From positions 185,866 through 249,865 of the forward strand of contig NZ_JBNAFR010000006.1 of the NCBI RefSeq assembly GCF_049800775.1: a stretch of DNA of 64,000 bases. Direction: 5' to 3'. Positions 27,532 to 36,406 of this stretch are shown piece by piece (position 1 is the first letter of the stretch; each line of letters opens with the position of its first letter). A model generated the notes under the pieces. That model worked only from the letters and a program-made list of their open reading frames with translations, did no database searches and was not told the origin of the DNA. The stretch comes from Dinoroseobacter sp049800775. Lineage in GTDB: Bacteria; Pseudomonadota; Alphaproteobacteria; Rhodobacterales; Rhodobacteraceae. The translations under genes and the position numbers were made by a program.

Positions 27532-27884
27532 TGCGGCGTCTGACTGCCTCCGCCTTGCTGATCGCCAGCCTCGCATCGCCCGCCTCGGCCGCGTTGCTGT
27601 GCATGGGATCCGACCCGCATTTCCTGATGACCATCGATGGGGGCGATGTGGTCTTTGATCCCCTGGGGACCGACACGCTGACCCTGATCCCGCCCGTGGA
27701 CGAAAGCGAAGTGCTGCGCAGCACCCGCACACATATCCTGGAGACCCCGGAGCGGAACCTGCCCCTCCTGCTCAAACCCGAGAGCTGCCAGGTCTTGTCC
27801 ACCACGCTTCCCCTGAGTCTCGAGATCCTCGTGAATACCGACGATGGGCCGCGCTCCTTTCGCGGATGCTGCCTGATCCGCTGA
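27531..27884 (+). CDS. Exported small protein, COG3650-like
   Basis: A 117-aa protein with a signal peptide (cleavage near ASPASAALLC). The mature part begins with CMGSDPHFLMTIDGG, which resembles the cysteine-containing start (CxGxEPFWxL) of a family of small periplasmic proteins and lipoproteins, and ends with a paired cysteine region (GPRSFRGCC). Function unknown. The start ATG overlaps the ydcF-like stop by one base, and its own stop overlaps the next ATG by one base, so it is inside a coupled operon. Confidence 0.72.
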   Translation: MRRLTASALLIASLASPASAALLCMGSDPHFLMTIDGGDVVFDPLGTDTLTLIPPVDESEVLRSTRTHILETPERNLPLLLKPESCQVLSTTLPLSLEILVNTDDGPRSFRGCCLIR

Positions 27885-28774
27885 TGGAGACAGCGCGCAA
27901 CGAGCCGGTCAAGGCAGCGCTCTGGATGCTGGGGGCGATCACCTCCTTCATGCTCATGGCCATTGCCGGGCGGGCGCTCTCTGCGACCCATGACACGTTC
28001 GAGATCATGTTCTTCCGCTCGGTGATCGGGTTCGGACTGGTGCTCGCGCTGGGCGCGGGTTTTGGTCGGCTCGGCGAGGTGAGCACGCGCCATCTCGGGA
28101 TACACGCCCTGCGCAACCTGTGTCACTTCACCGGACAGAACCTGTGGTTCTTCGCCCTGCCCCTCATCCCCCTGGCGCAGCTTTTCGCGCTGGAATTCAC
28201 CACGCCGCTCTGGGTGACGCTGCTCGCGCCGCTGATCCTGGGCGAACGGCTGACCCGGACCCGGCTGCTGGCCGCGGGGCTCGGCTTCACCGGCGTGCTT
28301 GTGGTTGCGCAACCGGATGTGAGCGGGCTTAGCATCGGTGTGCTGACCGCAGCCCTCTCGGCGCTGGGATTTGCAGGCTCGGCACTCTTTACCAAGCGCC
28401 TGACGCGCAGCGAGACGATCCTCTGCATCCTCTTCTGGCTGACCCTGATGCAGGCGGTGTTCGGGCTGGTCGCCACGCTCCATGACGGCACGGTCACATG
28501 GCCCACCGCCCAGACCATGCCCTGGCTCACGGTGGTCGCGATCTGCGGGCTCGTGGCGCATTTCTGCCTGACCACCGCGCTCAGCGTTGCCCCCGCCGTG
28601 ATCGTGATGCCCTTCGACTTTCTACGCCTACCCCTGATCGGGATTGTCGGCTTTTTTCTCTACGGCGAGGCGGTCGGGATCGCACTTATTCTCGGAGCCG
28701 GGCTGATTATTGGCGCAAATGCCATAAATCTTTGGGTTGAGCGCCCGAAAAAGGCGTCTGACGCGGCGTTATAG
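27884..28774 (+). CDS. DMT superfamily (EamA) transporter
   Basis: A 296-aa transporter with ten predicted membrane helices and two EamA repeats. Typical features are the early GRALSATHDTFEIMFFRS segment, LAQLFALEFTTPLWVTLLAP and, in the second half, LLIGIVGFFLYGE-like residues. These proteins export small metabolites or amino acids; the substrate is unknown. The ATG at 27884 overlaps the previous stop. Last gene of the guaA-ydcF chain; it is followed 67 bp later by a FadL-type gene with a different base composition. Confidence 0.9.
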   Translation: METARNEPVKAALWMLGAITSFMLMAIAGRALSATHDTFEIMFFRSVIGFGLVLALGAGFGRLGEVSTRHLGIHALRNLCHFTGQNLWFFALPLIPLAQLFALEFTTPLWVTLLAPLILGERLTRTRLLAAGLGFTGVLVVAQPDVSGLSIGVLTAALSALGFAGSALFTKRLTRSETILCILFWLTLMQAVFGLVATLHDGTVTWPTAQTMPWLTVVAICGLVAHFCLTTALSVAPAVIVMPFDFLRLPLIGIVGFFLYGEAVGIALILGAGLIIGANAINLWVERPKKASDAAL

Positions 28775-28841
28775 ATTGACGCATTTTTCAAGTGCGGCCA
28801 ATAGTCCGGTCTACGCGAAAAAAATAAGCGCGGCATATGGG

Positions 28842-30008
28842 ATGGAAAACATGCAGACAACACGTTTGGCCCTGTTGGGCGGAGCAGCAATGGCTCTGGC
28901 GAGCAGCGCCTATGCCGGGGGCGTTGAACGCTCCAATCAGGGGATCGACTTTCTGTTCGAACAGGGAACCTATGTCGAGCTAGGATTTGGCCGACTGGAT
29001 CCAGACGTCAGCGGCGAGGTCGTTCAGCCCGGGTTCGGCAACGCGAACTCCGGCAACATGCTGGGGGGCGAAAATGTCTTCTCTTTGTCCTATAAACAGG
29101 ATCTGGGCGAAAACTTCGTAGTGGGCCTGAAGCTGGACAAGCCTGTCGGGGCAACCATCAGATATCCGTCCGGGACGGGACACCCATTCGCGGGTTCGGT
29201 CGCGGATCTGGAGTCTGAAGAACTGACAGCATATCTGATGTACAAGTTCTCGAATGGTTTTAGCGTTGTTGGCGGTTTGCGCGCGCAGCAGGTCGAGGGA
29301 GACGTTTTCCTCGCGTCCACCCAATATGATCTGACAACCAACAATGACCGCGAGTACGGCTACATGCTGGGCGTGGCCTATGAAAAACCCGAGATCGCGC
29401 TGCGCGTTTCTTTGACCTACAGTTCTGCTATTGACCACACGTTCAGCGCGTCGGAGGCCGCCATTATTCCCGTTGCTGGCGTTGGAAATGTTCCGGTATC
29501 CCGGGAGGGCGATTTTGATACGACGATCCCGCAGTCTGTAAACCTCGCGTTTCAGACAGGGATCGCCGAAGATACACTGCTTTTTGGGTCCATCCGTTGG
29601 GTCGATTGGAGCGAGTTCAACATCAACCCGAGCCTTTATGATCAGATCATCCAAGGAGCATCAGGCGGATTCAGCTACCCGCTGGCGTCCTACCAGAGCG
29701 ATACAATTACCTACAAGCTGGGGATTGGGCGTCGCTTCAACGAAAACTGGTCCGGTGCTGTCACGTTGATTCACGAACCTGAGTCCGGCGACATCTTTGG
29801 CAATCTGGGCCCGATCGACGGACGCGATGCAATCGCACTCGGCGTGACTTACTCGAACGATCGTTTCAAGATCAGCGGTGGCGTGGAATACAGCCGCCTC
29901 GGAGATGCGGAGTCTCAGACGCCGTTCGGCGCGCCCGGGACGGCAATTTCGGATTTCACCGACAACTCCTCGATCAGCTATGGCATCCGGATCGGCTACT
30001 ACTTCTGA
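28842..30008 (+). CDS. FadL/OMPP1-type outer-membrane protein
   Basis: A 388-aa beta-barrel with a signal peptide (cleavage near SSAYAG) and a C-terminal aromatic residue (GIRIGYYF) as expected for BAM insertion. Members of the FadL/TodX family transport long-chain fatty acids or hydrocarbons across the outer membrane. Alternating hydrophobic residues and many glycine/tyrosine strands are visible. Two starts are possible, 28842 and 28851. Codon use is more A/T-tolerant than neighbours, as is common for strongly expressed barrel proteins. A possible promoter (TTGACG at 28776 with AATAGT at 28800) and a strong downstream terminator suggest a single-gene transcript. Confidence 0.9.
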   Translation: MENMQTTRLALLGGAAMALASSAYAGGVERSNQGIDFLFEQGTYVELGFGRLDPDVSGEVVQPGFGNANSGNMLGGENVFSLSYKQDLGENFVVGLKLDKPVGATIRYPSGTGHPFAGSVADLESEELTAYLMYKFSNGFSVVGGLRAQQVEGDVFLASTQYDLTTNNDREYGYMLGVAYEKPEIALRVSLTYSSAIDHTFSASEAAIIPVAGVGNVPVSREGDFDTTIPQSVNLAFQTGIAEDTLLFGSIRWVDWSEFNINPSLYDQIIQGASGGFSYPLASYQSDTITYKLGIGRRFNENWSGAVTLIHEPESGDIFGNLGPIDGRDAIALGVTYSNDRFKISGGVEYSRLGDAESQTPFGAPGTAISDFTDNSSISYGIRIGYYF

Positions 30009-30029
30009 TCTGGACGCAGACATCACAAA

Positions 30030-30054
30030 CCCCCGCTTCTCAGCGGGGGTTTTT
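30030..30054 (+). terminator. Intrinsic terminator of the FadL-type gene
   Basis: Perfect 8-bp GC stem (30030-30037 with 30042-30049), TCTC loop and a run of five Ts, 22 bp after the stop codon. Confidence 0.93.
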
Positions 30055-30107
30055 CTTTGCGCAGGTTTCGGATCGCGCGCCTTGTGCCAATTGGCTAGAC
30101 CGTGGCC

Positions 30108-31016
30108 ATGATAGACCAAAAGACCCTCACGCCCCGGGCTTGGGCCGAGCTTGGCTTGCTCTCGCTGATCTGGGGCGGCAGCTTCCTGTCGATCCGCATT
30201 GCGCTGGACGAGATCCCCTTTGTCACCTCCGTGGCCTATCGCGTGGGCTTTGCCGCTCTGGCCCTGTGGTGCGTCGTGCTTTGGCGGGGCGGGCGCATCC
30301 CGCGCGCGCCGCGGCTTTGGGGGGCGTTTCTGGTCATGGGGTTGTTGAACAACGTCCTGCCCTTCACGCTCATGGCCTGGGGCCAACTCCATGTTGAAAC
30401 CGGGCTGACCTCGATCCTGAACGCCGCCACGGCGGTGTTCGGTGTGCTGGTGGCCGCGCTGGTCTTTGCCGATGAGCGGCTGACATGGGCCCGGGGCGTC
30501 GGCGTGGCGCTGGGCATGCTCGGGGTGGCCACCGCGATCGGTCTGCACAATTTCCACCATTTCGACCTGCGCTCCCTCGCTCAGCTCGCGATCATCGCAG
30601 GCACGATCTGCTACGCCTTTGCCGCAGCCTGGGCGCGGCTCAAGCTCAAGGGTCTGCCGCCCGAGATCGCAGCGGCGGGCATGCTCACCGGCTCGAGCGT
30701 CATCATGGTGCCCGCGGCGCTGCTTGTGGACGGCGTGCCGACCAGCCTGCCAAGCCCCGGCGCAATCCTGGCCGTGGGGTACTACGCGCTGATCGCGACA
30801 GCCTTTGCCTATCTGCTCTACTACCGCGTTCTGGCCGTTGCCGGGGCGGGCAATGCGATGCTCTGCACCCTGCTAGTGGTGCCCGTGGCGATCCCGCTCG
30901 GCGCCTGGGTCCGGCACGAGGCGCTGCCCGCCAATGCCTTTCTCGGCTTTGGCATTCTCGCACTCGGGCTCATCGTGCTGGACGGGCGCTTGACCCGCCG
31001 CCTGCTTTCCGGTTGA
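30108..31016 (+). CDS. DMT superfamily (EamA/RhaT-like) transporter
   Basis: A 302-aa exporter of about ten membrane helices. Visible motifs are LLSLIWGGSFLSIRIALDE at the start and the pair VETGLTSILNAATAVFGVLVA and FADERLTWARGVGVALGMLGV typical of EamA domains. The ATG at 30108 is preferred to the GTG at 30102. It follows the FadL terminator, so it starts a new transcript, and it could lead into the P-loop gene 38 bp downstream. It is not closely similar in sequence to the DMT protein at 27.9 kb. Confidence 0.9.
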   Translation: MIDQKTLTPRAWAELGLLSLIWGGSFLSIRIALDEIPFVTSVAYRVGFAALALWCVVLWRGGRIPRAPRLWGAFLVMGLLNNVLPFTLMAWGQLHVETGLTSILNAATAVFGVLVAALVFADERLTWARGVGVALGMLGVATAIGLHNFHHFDLRSLAQLAIIAGTICYAFAAAWARLKLKGLPPEIAAAGMLTGSSVIMVPAALLVDGVPTSLPSPGAILAVGYYALIATAFAYLLYYRVLAVAGAGNAMLCTLLVVPVAIPLGAWVRHEALPANAFLGFGILALGLIVLDGRLTRRLLSG

Positions 31017-31054
31017 ACCGCCGCACGACACCGCCGGAACGGAGCCCGCGTCCC

Positions 31055-31927
31055 ATGATCTATTCGAGTGCCGCCGACTGGCGCGCCGCCCCGGAAAAAC
31101 GCGTCCTGCTCTTTGGGATGTCCGGGCTGGGAAAAACCCATATCTCCAACCGCTTGCGCGAGGAAGGGGACTGGTTTCACTACTCGGTCGATTACCGGAT
31201 CGGCACGCGCTACATGGGCGAACATATCGTCGACAATTTCAAGCGCGAGGCGATGCAGGTCCCCTTCCTGCGCGATCTGCTGATGTCAGACTCGATCTAT
31301 ATCGGCTCGAATATCACGCTGGACAACCTCTCGCCCGTCTCCACCTATCTTGGCAAACCCGGCGACCCGGCGCGCGGCGGCGTGCCAATGTCCGAGTACC
31401 GCCGCCGTCAGGCCCAGTTCCGCGCCGCCGAGATCGCGGCCCTGCACGACACCGCCCATTTCATCGACCGCGCCAAGGCGATCTATGGCTATCCGCATTT
31501 CATCTGCGACAGCGGCGGGTCGATCTGCGAGTGGGTCGACGGCAACAACCCCAAGGACCCGGTGCTGAGCGCGCTAGCTGCCGCGACGCTGCTCGTCTGG
31601 ATCGAGGGGGACGAGGCCCATACCGAAGAGCTCATCCGTCGCTTCGACAAGGCGCCCAAGCCCATGGCCTATGACCCGGCCTTTCTCGCCGTCAGCTGGG
31701 CCAAGTACCTCACCGAGACCGGGCTTGCCCCCGAGGCCGTGGATCCCGATGCCTTCATTCGCTGGACCTATGCCAAGGCCCTGGCACACCGGCAGCCGCG
31801 CTATGCCGCCATGGCCCGCAACTGGGGTGTGACCGTCGCCGCCGATGATGTGGCGCGGGTGCGCGATGCGGCGGATTTCGAGACGCTGATCGCCGACGCC
31901 CTTGGCAATCGCGCGGCAAAGGCCTAA
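31055..31927 (+). CDS. P-loop ATPase/kinase-like protein of unknown function
   Basis: A 290-aa cytoplasmic protein. It has a clear Walker A motif near its start (LLFGMSGLGKTHISNRL), then a polar region with HYSVDYRIGTRYMGEHI and later FICDSGGSICEWVD. The short domain with no nearby C-terminal transporter signature looks more like a small-molecule or nucleotide kinase than an ABC protein. I do not recognise a named family. The neighbours are a DMT transporter (38 bp upstream) and metA (37 bp downstream), which suggests one transcript but does not define a role. Confidence 0.75.
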   Translation: MIYSSAADWRAAPEKRVLLFGMSGLGKTHISNRLREEGDWFHYSVDYRIGTRYMGEHIVDNFKREAMQVPFLRDLLMSDSIYIGSNITLDNLSPVSTYLGKPGDPARGGVPMSEYRRRQAQFRAAEIAALHDTAHFIDRAKAIYGYPHFICDSGGSICEWVDGNNPKDPVLSALAAATLLVWIEGDEAHTEELIRRFDKAPKPMAYDPAFLAVSWAKYLTETGLAPEAVDPDAFIRWTYAKALAHRQPRYAAMARNWGVTVAADDVARVRDAADFETLIADALGNRAAKA

Positions 31928-31964
31928 ATCCGCACTCCCACCCCCGCAGATCCGGACGCACACC

Positions 31965-32882
31965 ATGCCCATCAAGATCCCCGAGACCCTCCCCGCCTTC
32001 GACGTGCTTTCGTCCGAGGGTGTGATGGTGATGGGCGCGGATCGCGCGGGGCGACAGGACATCCGGCCCCTGCAGATCGGGCTGCTGAACCTGATGCCCA
32101 AGAAGATCCAGACCGAGACGCAGTTCGCGCGGCTCGTGGGCGCGACCCCGTTGCAGATCGACCTGACGCTGATCCGCATGACCGAGCATCAGTCCAAACA
32201 CACCTCCGCCGCCCATATGGAGACCTTCTATCGCCCCTTCGAGGAGGTCCGGGATCGCAAGTTCGACGGGCTGGTGATCACCGGTGCGCCGATCGAGCAT
32301 CTGGATTTCGAGGATGTAACCTATTGGGACGAGCTGCGCGAGGTCTTCGCCTGGACACAGACCAATGTGCATTCGACCTTTGGCGTCTGCTGGGGCGGGA
32401 TGGCGATGATCAACCATTTCCACGGGGTGCAGAAGCATATCCTGCCCGCGAAAGCCTTTGGCTGCTTCCGGCACCGCAATCTGGCACCCGCCTCGCCCTA
32501 TCTGCGCGGGTTCTCCGATGACTGCGTGATCCCCGTGAGCCGTTGGACCGAAATGCGCCAGGCCGAGATCGAGGCGGCCTCGGGGCTGTCCACCCTGCTC
32601 GGCTCCTCCGAGGTCGGGCCCTGTCTGGTCGAGGATCCGGGGCATCGCGCGCTCTATATCTTCAACCATTTCGAGTATGACACCGGCACGCTCAAGGAAG
32701 AGTATGACCGCGACATCGAAAGCGGTACGCCGATCAACGTCCCCAGCAACTACTATCCGGATGACGACCCGAGCAGACCACCGCTCAACCGGTGGAGATC
32801 TCATGCCCATCTCCTATATGGAAACTGGATTAATGAGATTTACCAGACCACCCATTATGACATGCAGAAGATCGGTTCTTAA
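31965..32882 (+). CDS. metA: Homoserine O-acetyltransferase MetA (acetyl-CoA type)
   Basis: A 305-aa enzyme of methionine synthesis. The catalytic residues fit the family numbering exactly: Cys142 in FGVCWGG and the His235/Glu237 pair in YIFNHFEYD. Residue 111 is Glu (GAPIE), the residue known to favour acetyl-CoA, whereas succinyl-CoA enzymes such as E. coli MetA have Gly there; acetyl transfer is therefore predicted despite the MetA fold. The start ATG at 31965 begins the family sequence (MPIKIPETLPAF). Only 37 bp separate it from the previous gene, so there is no room for a SAM-II riboswitch. It overlaps the next gene. Confidence 0.95.
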   Translation: MPIKIPETLPAFDVLSSEGVMVMGADRAGRQDIRPLQIGLLNLMPKKIQTETQFARLVGATPLQIDLTLIRMTEHQSKHTSAAHMETFYRPFEEVRDRKFDGLVITGAPIEHLDFEDVTYWDELREVFAWTQTNVHSTFGVCWGGMAMINHFHGVQKHILPAKAFGCFRHRNLAPASPYLRGFSDDCVIPVSRWTEMRQAEIEAASGLSTLLGSSEVGPCLVEDPGHRALYIFNHFEYDTGTLKEEYDRDIESGTPINVPSNYYPDDDPSRPPLNRWRSHAHLLYGNWINEIYQTTHYDMQKIGS

Positions 32883-33825
32883 GGCGGGCTTGGCGACAGT
32901 CGCGGTGGCGGCTGTGGCCGGATGTGCCCGTCGTGACCCGGATGGAACGACGATGGACAAGTTCGACAGGACCTTGCCCGTGGGCGAGGTGATCGAGGTT
33001 GACGGCAAGACCGTGCATGTGGCCGAGAGCGGTGCGGGACCGGCGGTGGTGCTGCTCCACGGGGCGAGCGGGCACCTGCGGGACATGACTTTTGACCTTG
33101 CGGGACGGCTGAACAAAGCGGGCTACCGGACACTGGCATTTGACCGGCCCGGTCTGGGCTATTCCGACCGCATCAATCGGCGCGGCGAGAGCCCGCAGGA
33201 ACAGGCCCGCCACCTCGCCAAGGCGCTGTCGGCGCGGGGCGTGGACCGCGCGATTATCCTCGGGCACAGCTATGGCGGGGCGGTCGCCCTCGCTTGGGCG
33301 CTGGAGCGTCCGGATCAGGCGGCGGCGGTCGTCACACTGGGCGGTGCCAGCATGGTCTGGGAGGGTGGTCTGGGCGCGTGGTATGCCATCGCCTCCACCC
33401 GGATCGGCGGCGCCACCGTGGTGCCGGTGGCAGTCGCACTTGTGCCGCAATCGCGCGCCGAGGAGTTCACGACCACGCTCTTTGCCCCCAATGCAGTGCC
33501 CGAGGGCTATCTCGACTATGTCGGGACCGACCTGACACTGCGCGCAAGCCAGGCGCGGAACAATGCGCGGCAGGTCAACCGGCTCAAACGGTTCATCCGT
33601 GATATGTCCGAGGATTACGATACGCTGACCCTGCCGGTCGAACTTCTCCATGGCACGGCCGACACCATCGTGCCGATCGATGTCCATGCCCGCCCGCTGT
33701 CGCGGATCCTGCAAAACGGGAACCTCGTCGAGATGGAGGGCGTTGGGCACATGCCGCACCACGCAGATCCCGAGGCGGTCATCGCCGCCGTGAACCGCGC
33801 CGCACGGGCCGCCGGATTGCGCTAG
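32833..33825 (+). CDS. Alpha/beta hydrolase with Tat/lipoprotein-type leader
   Basis: About 330 aa. The leader has a twin-arginine motif (CRRSVLKAG) followed by a hydrophobic stretch ending AAVAGC, so export by Tat and lipidation are likely. The hydrolase core shows the oxyanion segment LLHGASGH, the nucleophile elbow GHSYGG, the acidic residue in HGTADTIVP and the catalytic histidine in VGHMPHH. The start is uncertain: the ATG at 32833 has a weak GGA upstream, and the ATG at 32857 is also possible. Both overlap the metA 3' end in another frame. Substrate unknown. Confidence 0.85.
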   Translation: MRFTRPPIMTCRRSVLKAGLATVAVAAVAGCARRDPDGTTMDKFDRTLPVGEVIEVDGKTVHVAESGAGPAVVLLHGASGHLRDMTFDLAGRLNKAGYRTLAFDRPGLGYSDRINRRGESPQEQARHLAKALSARGVDRAIILGHSYGGAVALAWALERPDQAAAVVTLGGASMVWEGGLGAWYAIASTRIGGATVVPVAVALVPQSRAEEFTTTLFAPNAVPEGYLDYVGTDLTLRASQARNNARQVNRLKRFIRDMSEDYDTLTLPVELLHGTADTIVPIDVHARPLSRILQNGNLVEMEGVGHMPHHADPEAVIAAVNRAARAAGLR

Positions 33826-33874
33826 CCCGCGCAATCGTCATACTGCGGCGACCAGTTCTGAAAGGATCGGTCCC

Positions 33875-34744
33875 ATGTCCCTGCCCTTTGACGGTGCCAT
33901 ATCCCAGTTCGCCCGCGAGGACGCGCCCAAATCGGTGCGCGCGGCGCTGGAGGACGCGAAGAAGGGCGAAATCCTCAATCCGAGCTATCCCTATGACGAG
34001 AGGATGGACAAGGATGAATACGAGGACACGCTGGACGCGCTCCAGATCGAGTTGGTGAAGCTGCAATCCTGGGTCAAGGAGAGCGGCGCGCGGGTCTGCG
34101 TGCTGTTTGAAGGCCGCGATGCCGCCGGCAAGGGCGGCACGATCAAGCGGGTGCGCGAGAACCTCAACCCGCGTACCACGCGGATCGTGGCGCTTTCGAA
34201 ACCCACGGATCGCGAGGCCTCCGAATGGTATTTCCAGCGCTACATCCGCCAGTTGCCCGCGGGCGGCGAGATCGTGCTCTTCGACCGGAGCTGGTACAAT
34301 CGCGGCGTGGTCGAACAGGTGTTCGGGTTTTGCACCGAGCCCGAGCGCGACGCGTTCTTTCGCCAGCTCCCGGATTACGAGCGGATGCTCGTGGATGAGG
34401 GCATCCATCTGGTGAAGTTCTGGCTCAATGTCGGACGGGCCGAGCAGTTGCGCCGCTTTCTCGACCGCGAAAGCGACCCGCTCAAACAGTGGAAGCTGAG
34501 CTGGATCGATGTCGAGGGGCTCAAGAAATGGGACGCCTATAGCGAGGCGATCTCTGAGACACTGACCCGCAGCCATTCCGAAATCGCCCCCTGGACCATC
34601 ATCCGCAGCGATGACAAGCGCCGCGCGCGACTGGCGGCGATCCGCGCTATCCTGCGCGGGCTCGACTATACCGGCAAGGATGACGCGCTTGTGCAGGTGC
34701 AGGACCCGCAAATCTGCGGCGGGCCGGACATCTGGGATGCCTAA
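33875..34744 (+). CDS. ppk2: Polyphosphate kinase 2
   Basis: A 289-aa PPK2-family enzyme that transfers phosphate between polyphosphate and nucleotides. Walker A is FEGRDAAGKGG and Walker B/lid region LFDRSWYNR; both are intact. The single-domain length fits class I PPK2 proteins, which usually phosphorylate nucleoside diphosphates. The 49-bp gap upstream includes AAGGATC before the ATG. Its end overlaps the TetR start by 8 bp. Confidence 0.95.
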   Translation: MSLPFDGAISQFAREDAPKSVRAALEDAKKGEILNPSYPYDERMDKDEYEDTLDALQIELVKLQSWVKESGARVCVLFEGRDAAGKGGTIKRVRENLNPRTTRIVALSKPTDREASEWYFQRYIRQLPAGGEIVLFDRSWYNRGVVEQVFGFCTEPERDAFFRQLPDYERMLVDEGIHLVKFWLNVGRAEQLRRFLDRESDPLKQWKLSWIDVEGLKKWDAYSEAISETLTRSHSEIAPWTIIRSDDKRRARLAAIRAILRGLDYTGKDDALVQVQDPQICGGPDIWDA

Positions 34745-35354
34745 ACGCGGGTATCATCACGGCAACCTGCGCGCGGCCCTCGTGGAATCCGCGCTGGTCC
34801 TGATCGAGCAGAAGGGGCCGACCGGCTTCACCCTCTCGGAGGCGGCCAAGAATGCGGGCGTGACGCCGGCAGCGGTCTATCGCCATTTCGCCGGACGCGA
34901 TGAGTTGATCATCGAGATTGCCCTGCAGGGCCATGAGATCTTTTCCGATCTGATGGAGTTCGCCTTCAACGAGGGCCAGCCCTCGGCGCTTGCGGCCTTC
35001 GAGGCCACGGGCCGTGCCTATCTCGCCTTCGCACGCAAGCATCCGGGCCATTACATGGCGATGTTCGAAAGCGGCATCTCGAACCAGGCCACGCCCGAAC
35101 TCGCGGCGGCGTCGGCCAAGTCGCGCGCCGTTCTCGAACGCGCGGCGGAGGCCCTGTCCAAGCATATCCCCGAGGATAAACGCCCGCCCGCGTCGATGTT
35201 CTCGGCGCATATCTGGGCCATGAGCCACGGGGTGGTGGAGCTTTTTGCCCGGGGCGCGCCGGGCTCCAAGGCGCCGTTCCCACCCGAGGATCTGCTGGAG
35301 ACCGGGATCGGGATCTACCTGCGCGGGCTCGGCCTGATCCCGCAGGACAGCTAG
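34737..35354 (+). CDS. TetR family transcriptional regulator
   Basis: A 205-aa regulator with the N-terminal helix-turn-helix FTLSEAAKNAGVTPAAVYRHF and a C-terminal TetR domain (FARKHPGHYMAMFESG). The ATG at 34737 overlaps the ppk2 stop by 8 bp, so the two genes are coupled and the regulator may respond to a signal tied to the polyphosphate or nucleotide state; that is inference. Its end overlaps the convergent ABC ATPase by 4 bp. Confidence 0.9.
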   Translation: MPKRGYHHGNLRAALVESALVLIEQKGPTGFTLSEAAKNAGVTPAAVYRHFAGRDELIIEIALQGHEIFSDLMEFAFNEGQPSALAAFEATGRAYLAFARKHPGHYMAMFESGISNQATPELAAASAKSRAVLERAAEALSKHIPEDKRPPASMFSAHIWAMSHGVVELFARGAPGSKAPFPPEDLLETGIGIYLRGLGLIPQDS

Positions 35355-36406
35355 GCCGGAAAGAACACAAGCGCCTCGGGCGACCAATGCACGCCGGTCC
35401 GCACGCCCGGCTCAACCACCGAGATCCCCGGGCCGTTTTTCATCGAAATCTCGACCAGCGCCTCGGTCCCGTCCAGCCGCACGCGGTAGCTGGTCATATC
35501 CCCGAAATAGGCGCGCTCCACGATTTCGGCCATGGCAGTGTGCCCCTCGGCACCCGGCGCGGCCAGCGACATCCCCTCGGGCCGCACCCCCGCAGCACAC
35601 GCCCCGTCCGGCGCGTCGGGGGCAGGCATCCGGCCAAGCCCCGCAACCTCCGCCACCCCGCCCTGAACCTCGGCGGACAGGAAGGACATGGTGCCGATGA
35701 ACTCCGCCACCTCCCGCGTCGCGGGTCGACTATAGAGGGTCTGCGGCGCGGCCAGCTGCGCGATCCGGCCTTCGAACATCACCGCGATCCGGTCGGACAT
35801 GGTCAGCGCCTCCTCCTGATCATGGGTCACGAGGATGAAGGTGATGCCGATATGGCGCTGCAGGCGGCGCAGCTCGGACTGCATCTGCTCGCGCATCTTC
35901 TTGTCCAGCGCCGAGAGCGGCTCATCCAGCAGCAACACCTTGGGCTCGAGCACCAGCGCCCGAGCCAGAGCCACGCGTTGCCGCTGTCCGCCGGACAGGG
36001 CATGGGCCGCCCGGTCACCGTACCCGTCGAGCCCGACCATGGCGAGCGCCTCAGCCCCCCGGCGCGCCTTGGCCGCCGCGTCCAGATCGGTCCGGCGTCG
36101 CAAGCCAAAGCCGACATTCTCGGCCACGCTCAGATGGGGAAAGATCGCATAGCTCTGAAACACCATATTGGTCGGGCGCTTGTTGGCGGGCACCCCCGCC
36201 ATGTCGCGCCCGTCGATCTGCAGCGTGCCGGACTCATAGGTCTCGAACCCGGCAATGGTCCGCAACAGCGTGGTCTTGCCACACCCAGACGGCCCCAGAA
36301 GGGAAAAGAACTCCCCCGAGCCGATCTCGACCGACACATCCCGCAGCGCGTGGTAAGAGCCGTAGTATTTCTGCAGATGTGCAATGGAAATCAGGGGTGT
36401 GGTCAC
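35351..36406 (-). CDS. Polyamine-type ABC transporter ATPase (PotA-like)
   Basis: A 351-aa ATPase with Walker A GPSGCGKTT, signature LSGGQRQRVALARAL, Walker B LLLDEPLSALD and a C-terminal TOBE domain. It best fits the spermidine/putrescine (PotA) class of importers. It is the last gene of a three-gene minus-strand operon with two permeases, overlapping the next permease by 4 bp. No substrate-binding protein gene is present, so the substrate is not fixed. Confidence 0.93.
   Translation of the reverse strand: MTTPLISIAHLQKYYGSYHALRDVSVEIGSGEFFSLLGPSGCGKTTLLRTIAGFETYESGTLQIDGRDMAGVPANKRPTNMVFQSYAIFPHLSVAENVGFGLRRRTDLDAAAKARRGAEALAMVGLDGYGDRAAHALSGGQRQRVALARALVLEPKVLLLDEPLSALDKKMREQMQSELRRLQRHIGITFILVTHDQEEALTMSDRIAVMFEGRIAQLAAPQTLYSRPATREVAEFIGTMSFLSAEVQGGVAEVAGLGRMPAPDAPDGACAAGVRPEGMSLAAPGAEGHTAMAEIVERAYFGDMTSYRVRLDGTEALVEISMKNGPGISVVEPGVRTGVHWSPEALVFFPA

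Noticed and set aside
31928..31964. SAM-II riboswitch before metA
   Set aside because: Only 37 bp separate metA from the previous gene, too short for the structure, and no conserved core is seen.
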